Shown: positions 33,244 to 42,562, counted from the first letter of the stretch. The stretch: DNA of 64,000 nt from Actinomadura rudentiformis (GCF_008923185.1 NZ_WBMT01000034.1:51055-115054); one strand, 5' to 3'. Made by a program: numbers and translations. The notes: generated by a model from the sequence alone, not told the origin.

Positions 33244-34518
33244 TCACTTGGACAGTTGGCAGGTGCCGGTGAAGCGGTGGGAGCGGGCGGTGGGGCCGGA
33301 GAAGAAGTCGCTGATGACCTTGATGCCGGTGAACTCGGCGTCGTCGGGGCGGTTGATGACGGACTGGCGGAAGGCGGAGGTGTTGGCGTCGCCGGAGAAG
33401 TTTCCGGCGGCGCTCGGGAGCATGCCCTCGTAGTCGACGATCGTGGTCTGCTTGACCGCTTCGAGCAGGCCGTCGCGGGTCAGGTCCTTGTTCTCCGCGG
33501 CTTTCTGCAGGACCGCCTTGAGGGGGTAGGACGAGACCCAGCCCGAGGTGAAGTTGTCGTTGGGGTCCACCGAGCCGAGGGCGGCGCGCATGGCGGTGTG
33601 GCCCGGGGAGTCGGTGGCGAACGGCTTCCACGGCGCGGTCTGGAGGTAGCGCGACTTCATGGCCGGCGCGGCGGCGTTCTTGAGGAGGGACTTGTCCCAG
33701 GTCGGGTTCGTGCCGAAGAACCGGCCGTCGAAGCCGCGTGAGACCGAGTCGCCGACGATGGCCGCGGCGTCGGCGGGGCCGGTGGTGACGATGACCAGAT
33801 CGGGTTTCTGCGTCATGATCGCATCGACGGCGTCGCCCGGCTGGTTCTGGACGACCTCGATGTCGCTGAAGGTCAGGCCGTGGGCGCGCGCGCCGATCTG
33901 GGCTCCTGCCGCCGCGTCGGCGCCGTAGTCCCCCGGGTAGTGCACGGACAGTACTTTCTTGATGCTGGTCCGCTGGGCGATGTAGTCGATGGCGTTCATC
34001 GACTCGAAGCAGTAGCTGGCGCCTGATTCGAGGATGACGTCCTCGGCCTCCCACTTGGAGCTCCAGGAGGCGGGCACCGCGATCATCTTGTTCGAACGGA
34101 GGTCCGGGAGGATCGCGTCGGTCATGGGCGAGCCCAGCGTCTGGGCCAGGGCGAGCACCTTGCCCTTGATCTCGTTGTGGGCGCGGCGGTGCACCTCGAT
34201 GTCGTACCTGTTGTCCCGGACGTAGGTGACGACGTCGATGTCGTAGCCCTTGATCCCGCCCTGCTGGTTGACGCGGTGCCAGAACTTCTGCTCGGCGGTG
34301 GTCATGGGCGCGCCGAGTGCCTTGAACGGGCCGCTGGTGAGGTCGGAGATGATGCCGAGGTAGATGCAGCCGTTCTTCTTGTTGACCGCGTTCGGGCAGG
34401 GCTCCTTGGTGACTCCCGGGCCGACGTGCGCGTCCGACGACCCGGCGCAGCCGGTGAGCGCCGCCGTGACGAGCGCGGCGCCGGCCAGGGCCTTGATCCT
34501 AGAGCGCACGGAGTCCAT
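33244..34518 (-). CDS. Periplasmic binding lipoprotein of the Leu/Ile/Val (type I) family
   Basis: In this 424-residue protein, the signal with lipobox ALTGC (Cys about 24) anchors it outside the membrane. The mature part has the LivJ/amidase-sensor pattern: IYLGIISDLTSGPFKALGAP (first strand and helix), NQQGGIKGYDIDVVTY, IAVPASWSSKWEAED, VHYPGDYGADAAAGAQIGAR and PDLVIVTTGPADAAAIV. ABC permease and ATPase genes are absent. Instead the gene is third in an operon with a sensor kinase and a DUF742 protein and overlaps the latter by 20 bases. I therefore infer that it presents a ligand to the kinase rather than feeding a transporter. Confidence 0.82.
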   Translation of the reverse strand: MDSVRSRIKALAGAALVTAALTGCAGSSDAHVGPGVTKEPCPNAVNKKNGCIYLGIISDLTSGPFKALGAPMTTAEQKFWHRVNQQGGIKGYDIDVVTYVRDNRYDIEVHRRAHNEIKGKVLALAQTLGSPMTDAILPDLRSNKMIAVPASWSSKWEAEDVILESGASYCFESMNAIDYIAQRTSIKKVLSVHYPGDYGADAAAGAQIGARAHGLTFSDIEVVQNQPGDAVDAIMTQKPDLVIVTTGPADAAAIVGDSVSRGFDGRFFGTNPTWDKSLLKNAAAPAMKSRYLQTAPWKPFATDSPGHTAMRAALGSVDPNDNFTSGWVSSYPLKAVLQKAAENKDLTRDGLLEAVKQTTIVDYEGMLPSAAGNFSGDANTSAFRQSVINRPDDAEFTGIKVISDFFSGPTARSHRFTGTCQLSK

Positions 34519-34873
34519 CGATCACTTCCTTGAGTAGACGTTGGTCGGGGAACGCGGCGGTGGACGGGCGGCGGATGGCGACCAGGCGGCGGTCGGACAG
34601 GTCGCTCAGCAGGACGCGCACGAGCCCGAGCGGCAGCGCGAGGGCGGCGGCCACGTCCGCGACCGACTGCGGGACGACGCAGAGCTCCAGGATCGCCTCG
34701 TCCTCGGGCGTCAGCGTCCGGGGATCCGGCATGGCCACCTCGGCGGTGACGACCACCGCGATGAGGTCCAGCCCCTTGTGCGCGTGCCGTGTCCGTCCCC
34801 TGGCCACGGCGAACGGCCGGACGACCGGTCCCGCCGCGTCATCGACCCACAGTTCGTCATCCGGGCCGGCCAT
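34499..34873 (-). CDS. DUF742 protein (conservon CvnC-like)
   Basis: The 124-residue protein contains the DUF742 pattern: VVRPFAVARGRTRHA near the N-terminus, LTPEDEAILELCVVPQSVAD, LALPLGLVRVLLSDLSDRRL and the C-terminal RLLKEVIDGLRAL. In Streptomyces conservons the order is sensor kinase (CvnA), roadblock protein (CvnB), DUF742 (CvnC), GTPase (CvnD). Here the DUF742 gene follows the kinase after 34 bp with no roadblock gene and is followed by a binding protein instead of a GTPase. GAGGTG supports the start. It likely works as a winged-helix adaptor in the signalling complex. Confidence 0.85.
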   Translation of the reverse strand: MAGPDDELWVDDAAGPVVRPFAVARGRTRHAHKGLDLIAVVVTAEVAMPDPRTLTPEDEAILELCVVPQSVADVAAALALPLGLVRVLLSDLSDRRLVAIRRPSTAAFPDQRLLKEVIDGLRAL

Positions 34874-34907
34874 GTGTCACCTCGCCGCTCGGCCATCACG
34901 CCGCCGC

Positions 34908-37121
34908 TCATCCATCGTTCGTCGTCCCGTCCTCGGCCGGGGGCCGGCCGGGCTCGGCCCGGCCGCGCTGCCAGCCTTGCTGCATGGCCGTCATGAGCGC
35001 CCGGGATCGTTCCGGGGACGGTGGTGTGTCACCGGCCTGTGTCTCGGCCTTGGCGTCCCGGCGGAGCTGGGGGGCGAGGTTCGCCTGCCGCCGGCGGCTC
35101 GGGAGCGAGGCCGCGGAGCCCTCGGGCGGGGCGGTGCCGAGCGTCGCCGGATGGGCGACGACGGTGGCGGTCGTGGTCGCGGGAGGCGGCGCGGGGACCG
35201 CTTCGGGCGCCTGCGGGCCGCCGGGCAGCGCTCCGGCGGTGGTCTCGGCCAGCAGGTTGCTGGGGATCAGGACGATGGCGAGCACGCCCCCGTACGGCGA
35301 GCCGCGCAGCGTGACCTTGATGTCGTGCCGTTCGGCGAGCCGGGTCACCACGGAGAAGCCCAGGCGGGCGCTGTCCTGGAAGTCGAGCACCGAGGGTTTG
35401 CGCAGCCGTTCGTTGATCTCGACCAGGGTCTCGGGCGGGATGCCGAGGCCGCGGTCCTCGATCTCGAAGACGAACCCGTGGGCGGCGGGCTGGCCGGTCA
35501 CCCGCACCATCGTCTCCGACGGCGAGAACGACAGCGCGTTCTCGATCAGTTCGGCGAGCAGGTGGATGACGTCGGCGACGGCCCGGCCGTGGATGGCCAG
35601 GCGCGGCATCGCGACCACCTCGACGCGCGTGTAGTCCTCGACCTCGGCGGTCGCGGCGCGGGCCACGTCGATGAGGCGGACGGGCCGGCGCCAGGTCCGC
35701 CCGGCGGGCCGCCCCGACAGGATGACCAGGCCCTCGGCGTGGCGGCGCATGCGGGTCGCGATGTGGTCCAGCTCGTACAGCCGTTCCAGCTGGTCGGGGT
35801 CCTCCACGTGCCGCTGCATGGTCTCGAGCATGCCGAGCAGCCGCTGCAGGAGCGCCTGGTTGCGGCGGGCCAGGTTGATCAGGATCTCGCCGAGCCGCTG
35901 GTGCGCCATCGCCTCGCTGGCGCCCGCCCGCACGACCGCGCGGCGGGCCTCGGTGAACGCCGCGTCGATCTGGTTGATCTCGCTGATCGTGAAGTCGGCG
36001 GCGGGCGCGTCGTCGGTGACCTCCTGGCCGGTGCGCGCGAGCTCGCTGATGCGCGGGAGCCGTTCGCTGGTGAACGCGTGCATCGAGGCGGCGACGTTGC
36101 GGCTCTCGCGGATCAGCCGGCGGCCGACGCGGAACGCGACGACGAGCGAGATGGCGATCGCGAGCAGCCCCAGGCCGCCCGCCAGCGCGAGCCGGATGAG
36201 CACACCGGCCGCCTGGTGGCTGGCCTCGTGCGTGTTGCGGGCGCGCAGGTCCGAGGTGAGGCCGGCGAGCTGCGCGCTGACGGACTCGGTGGTCGTACGC
36301 CACTCGCCGGCGTCCACGGGCGGGCGCTTGCCGGTGCGCCCCAGCGTCATCAGGCGGTCCTCGAGCTGCCGGAAGCGCGCGTGCTCCTTGCCCGTGACGA
36401 TCTGCCGGTAGCGGAGCTGTGCCTCGGGGGGCAGCGACCGCGCGGCCTCCTCGAACATGAAGCGGTGCGCGCCGACCGTCCGCATGAACTGCAGGTACTC
36501 GACGTCGGCCAGCTTGCCCGCGGCGAGCGCCCCGGTCACCAGCGCGTCCTCGCGCGCGAGATTCTCACGGGCACGATCCATGGCGACCAGCACACGCGCG
36601 TCGCGGACGAGCTCACGATCGTCCGGATACACCTCGTCGAAGATCACCGAGGCCTGGTCGATCATCTCGTTGAAGCGCCCGAGGGTCTGCGTACGGTCGA
36701 TGTCGTCCTTGTCGACGAACGTGCGCAGGTCGTCGAGCTGCCCGAGCAGCCGCACGACCGTGGCCATCTGCCGCCAGGCGTCGGCCGTGGTGGCGCCGCG
36801 GACGTCCCCGTCGCGCGCCGAGGCGCGGAAGACGGCCGCGACGCGGTTGGTCTTGGCGCGTTGCGCGTCCAGCCCGGCCCGGCCGATCGTGGCGTCGTCG
36901 CCGAGGTGCGCCACCGACATCCGCCGTTCGTCCTGCAGCGCGGCGATCAGCTCGGTCGTGGGCGTGACCACCTTGCTGTCGAACGTCTCGGCCCGCACCA
37001 GCCGCAGGCTGTCCCGGAGCGTGACCGTCGCGGCGTAGGCCCAGAGCACGACCAGCGCCGTGATCGGCGCGATCAGCAGAATGATGATCTTTGTTTGGAT
37101 CGAATGCGCTCGTCTGGTCAT
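34908..37121 (-). CDS. NIT-domain sensor histidine kinase-like protein (conservon CvnA-like)
   Basis: The 737-residue protein has TM helix 1 (about 12-32), an extracellular NIT-type all-helical sensor (about 35-310, with LQDERRMSVAHLGD as the characteristic helix), TM helix 2 (about 315-338), and a HAMP-like coiled region. An atypical dimerisation part (EILINLARRNQALLQRLLGM) precedes an HATPase_c domain (LIENALSFSPSETMVRVTGQ as N box, EDRGLGIPPETL as G1, ARLGFSVVTRLAERH as G2). The phospho-acceptor His is not obvious, as in other CvnA proteins. A disordered Pro/Ala-rich tail ends it. NIT domains sense nitrate/nitrite-like ligands in some proteins. GAGGG five bases upstream favours ATG 37121. 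Confidence 0.85.
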   Translation of the reverse strand: MTRRAHSIQTKIIILLIAPITALVVLWAYAATVTLRDSLRLVRAETFDSKVVTPTTELIAALQDERRMSVAHLGDDATIGRAGLDAQRAKTNRVAAVFRASARDGDVRGATTADAWRQMATVVRLLGQLDDLRTFVDKDDIDRTQTLGRFNEMIDQASVIFDEVYPDDRELVRDARVLVAMDRARENLAREDALVTGALAAGKLADVEYLQFMRTVGAHRFMFEEAARSLPPEAQLRYRQIVTGKEHARFRQLEDRLMTLGRTGKRPPVDAGEWRTTTESVSAQLAGLTSDLRARNTHEASHQAAGVLIRLALAGGLGLLAIAISLVVAFRVGRRLIRESRNVAASMHAFTSERLPRISELARTGQEVTDDAPAADFTISEINQIDAAFTEARRAVVRAGASEAMAHQRLGEILINLARRNQALLQRLLGMLETMQRHVEDPDQLERLYELDHIATRMRRHAEGLVILSGRPAGRTWRRPVRLIDVARAATAEVEDYTRVEVVAMPRLAIHGRAVADVIHLLAELIENALSFSPSETMVRVTGQPAAHGFVFEIEDRGLGIPPETLVEINERLRKPSVLDFQDSARLGFSVVTRLAERHDIKVTLRGSPYGGVLAIVLIPSNLLAETTAGALPGGPQAPEAVPAPPPATTTATVVAHPATLGTAPPEGSAASLPSRRRQANLAPQLRRDAKAETQAGDTPPSPERSRALMTAMQQGWQRGRAEPGRPPAEDGTTNDG

Positions 37122-37319
37122 CCGGCCCTCGTGTCCCCGGCGAAAGATCAAAAAGGCGATGTGAGCGGTATGACCTGGATCACATCAGTAGCGGGACATT
37201 ACTCCCGACCTTTGCGACACGCAGGGAGAATCGAGGTAGGTCGGGCAATTGTTACTTCCCCGACATACTTTGGATCGCCTCCGCGAAGCCCGCCTGACCC
37301 GGCCGGTGGACCACCTCGC

Positions 37320-38537
37320 TCATGACGAGGCCGATGGCGCCCTCCGATCGGCGCGAGTGAGATCCAGTGACTGGGCGATGACCGTTCGCTGGATCTCCGA
37401 CGTCCCTTCGTAGATGCGCAACGAGCGGATCTGCCGGTAGAGCCGTCCTGTCGGCGAGTCCGCGACCAGTCCCGCCGCGCCGTGGATCTGCACGGCGGCG
37501 TCCACGATATCTTGAGCGGCCTCGGTGGCGTAGAGCTTCGCGATGCTCGAATGCCTGGCGAACCGGCGGCGTCCCTCGTCCAGCTCCCAGGCGGCGCGGG
37601 CGACGAGCAGCGCGGCGGCGTTGAGCTGGACCTCCATGTCGGCCAGCGTGGCCCGCACGGTCGGCAGGTCGATCAGGCGGCCGTCGTAGATCGGGCGCTG
37701 CGCGGCCCGCCCCAGCGCGGCGTCCATGGCTCGGCGGGCGAAGCCCAGCGCGGCGGCCCCCACGGTCATCCGGAAGCGGTCGAGCACCTCCACCGCGACC
37801 ACGAAGCCGTGGCCGGGACGGCCGAGCACGCTGTCCGCGGGGAGCCTGCACTCCTCGAAGGTCAGGTGCGCGAACGCGCGCGGGGCGATCGTCTGGATGC
37901 GGTCATGGACCTGGAGGCCGGGCGTCGTCGCGGGCACGAGGAAGGCCGTCAGGCCGAGGGCGCCCGGGCCTTCGCCGGTACGGGCGATCACGGTGTAGAG
38001 GTCGGCGATCCCGCCGTTGGCGACCCAGGCCTTGCTGCCGTTGAGGACGTATCCGTCGCCCGCACGTTCGGCGCGCAGCTGGAGCGCCGCGACGTCCGAG
38101 CCGGCCTGCTCCTCGGACAGCGCGAACGCGGCCACCTGCGAGCCGCCGGCCAGACCCGGCAAGTAGCGCACACGCTGCTCGGCCGATGCGTGGCGGAGGA
38201 TCGGCATCGCGGCGAGGGCCTGGATGGAGAACGCGTAGTCAGCGAGGTCGTCAGCGTAGGCGAGCCCTTCGCGGCGAAGGCAGAGCGATCGAAAGTCCGG
38301 GGTCACACTCTTGTCAGGGCTCTCGTTCAGGCCCTCGTTCAGGAAGGCGAACCAGCCGTCCTCGCCGAGCGCCCTGATGATGCTCAGCTCCGTCTTCTCC
38401 GGTTCGTCTTCAGCCTCGGCGTCCGTCCAGAGACCGGAGTGCGCCGCGGTCCAGGCGGCGATCTCCCCGGCCAGCGTCCGGTGCCGTTCCTCGTAGAACG
38501 GAAGGGACAGGATCTCTTCGTCGAAGGGGAACGTCAT
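37320..38537 (-). CDS. Acyl-CoA (acyl-ACP) dehydrogenase of the biosynthetic cluster
   Basis: This 405-residue protein is a full-length flavin acyl-CoA dehydrogenase: FALSEEQAGSDVAALQ (FAD/substrate loop), GYVLNGSKAWVANGG, FEECRLPADSVLG, and the C-terminal IRSLRIYEGTSEIQRTVIAQ. It would introduce an alpha,beta double bond into an acyl thioester with FAD. It is last in the five-gene leftward arm (exporter, thioesterase, KASIII, diiron protein, this gene), and its ATG overlaps the previous stop as TGATG. In this setting an ACP-bound chain or an amino-acyl thioester is a more likely substrate than free acyl-CoA. It may alternatively oxidise a C-N bond. Confidence 0.85.
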   Translation of the reverse strand: MTFPFDEEILSLPFYEERHRTLAGEIAAWTAAHSGLWTDAEAEDEPEKTELSIIRALGEDGWFAFLNEGLNESPDKSVTPDFRSLCLRREGLAYADDLADYAFSIQALAAMPILRHASAEQRVRYLPGLAGGSQVAAFALSEEQAGSDVAALQLRAERAGDGYVLNGSKAWVANGGIADLYTVIARTGEGPGALGLTAFLVPATTPGLQVHDRIQTIAPRAFAHLTFEECRLPADSVLGRPGHGFVVAVEVLDRFRMTVGAAALGFARRAMDAALGRAAQRPIYDGRLIDLPTVRATLADMEVQLNAAALLVARAAWELDEGRRRFARHSSIAKLYATEAAQDIVDAAVQIHGAAGLVADSPTGRLYRQIRSLRIYEGTSEIQRTVIAQSLDLTRADRRAPSASS

Positions 38538-40759
38538 CAGATCACCAGTTCCGCTTCGGCGTTCTCGCGCAGCGAGGCGATGAGCTGATGCTCGGTGAAG
38601 AAGGCGAACGAGGCGTACCCGCGCCAGATCCGCCGCCATTCCTCCTCTGCGGCGGCGGCCCCGTGATCGCGTTCCACCTCGTCCAGATAGGTCGTGATCA
38701 CGTCCACGGCCTGGCGCGTGTGGCCGGTCGAGACGTTGTCGATGGACAGATGGGCTTCCTCGTAGGCGATGTCGAAGCCGTGCGCGCCGAGCTTCTCGAT
38801 CTCGTGCATGCGCAGCTCGCCGAGCCCGTACATCTCGATCGCGAGGTTGTAGCCGAGGATCTCGCAGTAGAACGAGTCCGGGAACAGCCCCAGGCAGAGC
38901 TGGTCGATCGCGAAGAAGTAGTGGCTGTCGGGGAGTTCCTCCTGCTCCTTGAACGCGGCGTCCCGGACGTGCGGCAGGTCGATCGACATGCTCTCCAGGA
39001 CCTGGTGGATCAGCGTGATGTGGTTTTTGCGGACCTCGCCGCGGCCCATCTCGTCGGCATAGATCGCGAACATGAGCTCGTCGCTGCGCCGCAGGTCGTG
39101 GCCGGTGTTGCCGCAGCGATGCGCCCACGCGGCCTCGATCAGATTGCCGAGCGCCATCGTCTTCTGGTGGAAGACGACCTGCTCGCGATCGGGGATCTCG
39201 GGGAGCGGCTCGTACGGGTTGACGAGCTTGTCCCAGTAGATCGCCTCGACCCTTTCGCGGAGGGCGTCAGGCGTGTAGTCGAACTGGCTCGCGTCGGTGT
39301 AGCGGCCCCCGGCGCCGTGGATGAGGAGGACGTCCCCGTCGGCGAACCCCGCGAGAGCGCGCTCCTTGGCCTTGGCCAGGGTGTTCGGGAAGTGCTCGAT
39401 GTTGACGAGGCGGTAGAGGAACTCGCGGTCGTCGATCTCCGGGAGCTCGGCGTGGACGACATCGGGCGGCGCGCTGGCCTCGGTGGCCGTGCGCCACCGG
39501 TCGGCTTGAACGTCGCCGACCCGGTTGACCGGCATCTCGACGGGCGGCAGGTCACCTTCGGCTACCGGCCACCGGCCGCCTCCGGCGGCATGGACCTCCG
39601 CGATCCAGGAGGTGAGCACGGCGGACTCGTGCTCATCGAAGATCGCGAACATCGGGCCGCCGAACTTGATCGCGTCCAGGAAACGGCACCCTCCTCCCGG
39701 CCGAGGCTTGAGGTAGGGCGTGCGCCGGAAGCGGGTGAGGAAGTCCGCGGCGTCGAAGTCGGAGGCGGCGAAGGTCTCGGTGAGCGGGCGCCCCGCGACG
39801 CGGATGTCCCGGTGGAGCCGTCCCGCGAACGGGGCGTGCCGCGCGATGATCTCGGCGACCTGCGCGTCCAGCGACAACCCGGCACGCCAGCGGGCGAGCT
39901 CGCCGAGCATGGCCACGTGCTCGCGCTCCAGATCGAGGACGCGGCGCACGGCCGCGAGCAGCCGGGCCCGTTCGGCCGGGCCCTGCGGGGACTCGCGGGT
40001 CAGATCGAGGTACTCGGCGAGGACGTCGCGGAGCCTGGCCTCCGGCAGCGGGGCGGCCATGCCGTTGAGGTCGTCGTCGGTGCCGAGGGCGTGGAAGGCG
40101 TAGTGGACGCCGACGACCTCGGGCATGAAGCTCGCCGGGAGCCGTCCCAGCGCGACGTAGAAGTTCGCGTGGAGGGTCGTCAACGGGCGTGTCTGCGCCT
40201 TGTCGAGGAAATCGGCCGCCGTGAGGGCAGGCAGGTGGACCCCGGCGTTCTCCAGGGCCCGGCGGCGGCGCCGGTGGACGGAACGGCCAGGTTTTCCTTC
40301 GCCTCGCAGCTCGAAATGCTGCTGGAAGAGTCGGTTGACGATGACGGACGGCTGCGTCGCGGGCTGGGAGAGCGTGTCGAGCCAGCAGCCGCCGACGAGG
40401 CCGATGGGAGCACGCTGGCGCAGCACCGCCTCGCGGAGGCCGGGGGCGAGTTCGGTGAAGGCGTTGAGAACCGGCTGCAGTTCGTCGCGTACGGCTCGCA
40501 CCTCCGCTGCGATGCCGTCCGCGTCCACGTTCTGACTGCCGGAGATCCCTTCGGGCAGCGGCAGGAAAGCATGCAGGATGCGGCGGGCCGCCAGCAACAT
40601 CGCCTCCGACTCCTGGTCGCGCAGCAGCCGGTGAAAGGTCGCCTCGGGCCCGGCGTCCAGGAAGGCGCCGGCCTCGGCCGCGGCTCCAGGGCTGAACTCG
40701 AACGTCGTCAAGGGCGACGAGGTGAGCAGGTCCGGCAACCGGAAGGTGGGGAGCGACAT
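38537..40759 (-). CDS. Long haem-oxygenase-like diiron oxidase (HDO family)
   Basis: The 740-residue protein has a C-terminal third with the haem-oxygenase-like diiron pattern: IYADEMGRGEVRKNH, CEILGYNLAIEMYGLGELRM, and YEEAHLSIDNVSTGHTRQAV supply the Glu/His ligands on successive helices. The N-terminal half also looks like this family (HANFYVALGRLPASFMPEVV, GVHYAFHALGTDD) but without a full ligand set, so the protein may be a fused or duplicated version of the 'iron-containing redox enzyme' type. Characterised relatives (SznF central domain, UndA, BesC) do N-oxygenation, decarboxylation or C-C cleavage. The start at 40759 has GGAGGA eight bases upstream. It is coupled to the dehydrogenase gene. 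The reaction here is unknown. Confidence 0.75.
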   Translation of the reverse strand: MSLPTFRLPDLLTSSPLTTFEFSPGAAAEAGAFLDAGPEATFHRLLRDQESEAMLLAARRILHAFLPLPEGISGSQNVDADGIAAEVRAVRDELQPVLNAFTELAPGLREAVLRQRAPIGLVGGCWLDTLSQPATQPSVIVNRLFQQHFELRGEGKPGRSVHRRRRRALENAGVHLPALTAADFLDKAQTRPLTTLHANFYVALGRLPASFMPEVVGVHYAFHALGTDDDLNGMAAPLPEARLRDVLAEYLDLTRESPQGPAERARLLAAVRRVLDLEREHVAMLGELARWRAGLSLDAQVAEIIARHAPFAGRLHRDIRVAGRPLTETFAASDFDAADFLTRFRRTPYLKPRPGGGCRFLDAIKFGGPMFAIFDEHESAVLTSWIAEVHAAGGGRWPVAEGDLPPVEMPVNRVGDVQADRWRTATEASAPPDVVHAELPEIDDREFLYRLVNIEHFPNTLAKAKERALAGFADGDVLLIHGAGGRYTDASQFDYTPDALRERVEAIYWDKLVNPYEPLPEIPDREQVVFHQKTMALGNLIEAAWAHRCGNTGHDLRRSDELMFAIYADEMGRGEVRKNHITLIHQVLESMSIDLPHVRDAAFKEQEELPDSHYFFAIDQLCLGLFPDSFYCEILGYNLAIEMYGLGELRMHEIEKLGAHGFDIAYEEAHLSIDNVSTGHTRQAVDVITTYLDEVERDHGAAAAEEEWRRIWRGYASFAFFTEHQLIASLRENAEAELVI

Positions 40760-40806
40760 CGTGAGTCCTCCGATCAAAGGGTGATGTTGCTCAAAGGTGA
40801 TGTTGC

Positions 40807-41754
40807 TCAAGGGGTGACGGCGCGGAGCAGGACACCGATGCGCGAGCCGGGAACGCTCGCCGCCAGGAGGTAGTGGCCGCCGGGTGTCAGCGGCTCAGCC
40901 GCAGCCCGGTCCACCAGGTTGATGATCGGGTCCGCCGCGAAGCAGTGCCCGATCCGCTCGATGTTGCCGGTGTAGAGCTGCGCGGGCACGAAGCCCGCCT
41001 GCATCTCCTTCAACGTGACGATGGGCCGGAAGATGTTGGAGTGGCACAGCCCCGCCACGTCCTCCGCCGTCAGGCCGCGCGGCTTGAGCACCCGCTCGTT
41101 CACCTCGCGGGAGAGGTCGGAGTCGATCTCGTTCGACCAGTCGAGCCGGTGGATGTCGTGCACCGCCGCGCACCCCGCCATCTCGAAGACCATCTCGCCA
41201 TCCGCGCCCGCGCACGCGCCGCTCTCCCGGGCGTCCATCACCAGGCAGCTCGCGGCGCCGTCGCTGAAGAGCGCGAACTTCTCGACCCGGTCGTTCTCCT
41301 CGGCGCGGTCGGCGGTGATGACCAGCACCCGCCGGTGCCGGCCGCCGGCGACCATGGCCTCCGCGACCTGGAGGGCGGCGAGGAGGTTCACGCACCGGCC
41401 CAGCGTCACGCCGGTGAAGTCGGCGTTGTCCAGCCCGATGCCGGTCATGATCGTCTGTACGAAGTGCCCGTGGTCCCGGGTGTCGGCCGGGAGCCGGGTC
41501 GAGCAGAGCACGAGCGCGTCCACGGCGGCCGGGTCGAGCCCGGCGGCGCGCAGGGTCGCCGTCCCGGTCTCGACGGCCATCGCCGCGACGCCCTTCTCGG
41601 TCCGGCGGATGTTGCCCCAGCCCCAGAAGCCCGGCTTCGGCAGGATGCGGAACTCCGCGATCCGTTCCGCCAGGTTGGGGATGGTGGCGTGATCCTCGTC
41701 GTACTCCCCCAGGACGTAGCGAGGTGCCCGGAGCTGAACGGCCACGCCCGTCAT
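40807..41754 (-). CDS. KASIII-like 3-oxoacyl-ACP synthase
   Basis: The 315-residue protein is a KASIII/FabH-type condensing enzyme. Catalytic Cys121 lies in GVTLGRCVNLLAALQVAE, and His238 in GLCHSNIFRP. The third residue of the triad is probably the Asn in YTGNIERIGHC. LPADTRDHGHFVQTIMTGIG resembles the early FabH segment. It would start a chain by condensing an acyl-CoA with malonyl-ACP, or act as an acyltransferase as several cluster-borne KASIII homologues do. The surroundings of Cys (LGRC) and His (LCHSN) are unusual, so the chemistry may differ from FabH. It lies in the leftward arm between the thioesterase and the diiron gene. Confidence 0.82.
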   Translation of the reverse strand: MTGVAVQLRAPRYVLGEYDEDHATIPNLAERIAEFRILPKPGFWGWGNIRRTEKGVAAMAVETGTATLRAAGLDPAAVDALVLCSTRLPADTRDHGHFVQTIMTGIGLDNADFTGVTLGRCVNLLAALQVAEAMVAGGRHRRVLVITADRAEENDRVEKFALFSDGAASCLVMDARESGACAGADGEMVFEMAGCAAVHDIHRLDWSNEIDSDLSREVNERVLKPRGLTAEDVAGLCHSNIFRPIVTLKEMQAGFVPAQLYTGNIERIGHCFAADPIINLVDRAAAEPLTPGGHYLLAASVPGSRIGVLLRAVTP

Positions 41755-41773
41755 CGCTGGAACCCCGTCATGG

Positions 41774-42562
41774 CTAGATCACTTCGATGTGTTCGGCGAC
41801 GGTGAGCGGGCGCAGCACGTCCAGCACCTTGACCGGATCCCGGTCAAGGTAGAAGTGGTCGCCTTCGGGCCAGTGCAGGCGCGCGCCCTCCTGGCTCTCG
41901 TGCCGCCAGTCCTCGACGCCCGCGCGGTCGACGTGCGGGTCGTCCCGGCCGCAGATCACCGAGATGGGCACGGTCAGCGGCGGCGCGGCCGCGTAGCGGT
42001 AGCCCGCGAAGATCCGCACGTCGTCACGGAGGTCGGCGAGCAGCAGATCCTGTACCTCCCGGTCCGCCGTGCTGAACTCCGCCGGCAACCCCAGGAACTC
42101 CGCCGCCGCCTCGGCGAACGCCTGGCCGTGATTGCCGTCGGACCAGGTGATGTACGCGGAGGGGTTGTGACGCGGCGCGGTGCACCCGGACACGACCAGA
42201 TGCCGCAGGCTTCCGGAGCCGCCATCACCGTCCGCGCTCAGGCGGCGCGCCACCTCGAACGCCATGATCGCGCCCATGCTGTGGCCGAAGAGGAGATACG
42301 GCCGGTCACCCGTCTCTGTGATCACTGCCGCGACCGTGTCGGCGATGGCGGCGAGCGAGGCCGGCGGGGGCTCCTCGGCCCGGTGCCAGCGTCCCGGCAG
42401 GCAGATCGCCGTGATCTGCGCGTCGGCGCCGAGGAGCGGCTGCCATTCCAGGAAGGCCCGCGGATCACCGCCCGCGGGCGGGAAGCAGTAGACCCGCACC
42501 GGAGGCGGTCCCGCCGCCTCCGGTTCCAGCAACCAGCGATCGTCCGCCATCTCCGGCGTCAC
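41774..42562 (-). CDS. Type II (external) thioesterase
   Basis: The 262-residue alpha/beta hydrolase has the layout of stand-alone editing thioesterases: VYCFPPAGGDPRAFLEWQPL, LPGRWHRAEEPP, nucleophile elbow FGHSMGAIMAFEVA, and the late VICGRDDPHVD and EGDHFYLDRD giving the Asp and His. It would remove stalled or wrong acyl groups from carrier proteins of the PKS/NRPS line, in the cytoplasm. Its start overlaps the exporter stop (ATGA, 42559-42562), so the two are coupled. Confidence 0.88.
   Translation of the reverse strand: MTPEMADDRWLLEPEAAGPPPVRVYCFPPAGGDPRAFLEWQPLLGADAQITAICLPGRWHRAEEPPPASLAAIADTVAAVITETGDRPYLLFGHSMGAIMAFEVARRLSADGDGGSGSLRHLVVSGCTAPRHNPSAYITWSDGNHGQAFAEAAAEFLGLPAEFSTADREVQDLLLADLRDDVRIFAGYRYAAAPPLTVPISVICGRDDPHVDRAGVEDWRHESQEGARLHWPEGDHFYLDRDPVKVLDVLRPLTVAEHIEVI

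Noticed and set aside
34530..37325. A 931-codon plus-strand frame opposite the sensor kinase
   Set aside because: It is Arg/Gly/Asp-rich shadow sequence; the minus strand holds a complete NIT-HAMP-HATPase protein.
38588..40873. A 761-codon plus-strand frame opposite the diiron oxidase
   Set aside because: Low-complexity V/E/R/G composition typical of antisense frames; the opposite strand has clear diiron motifs and coupled start/stop overlaps.
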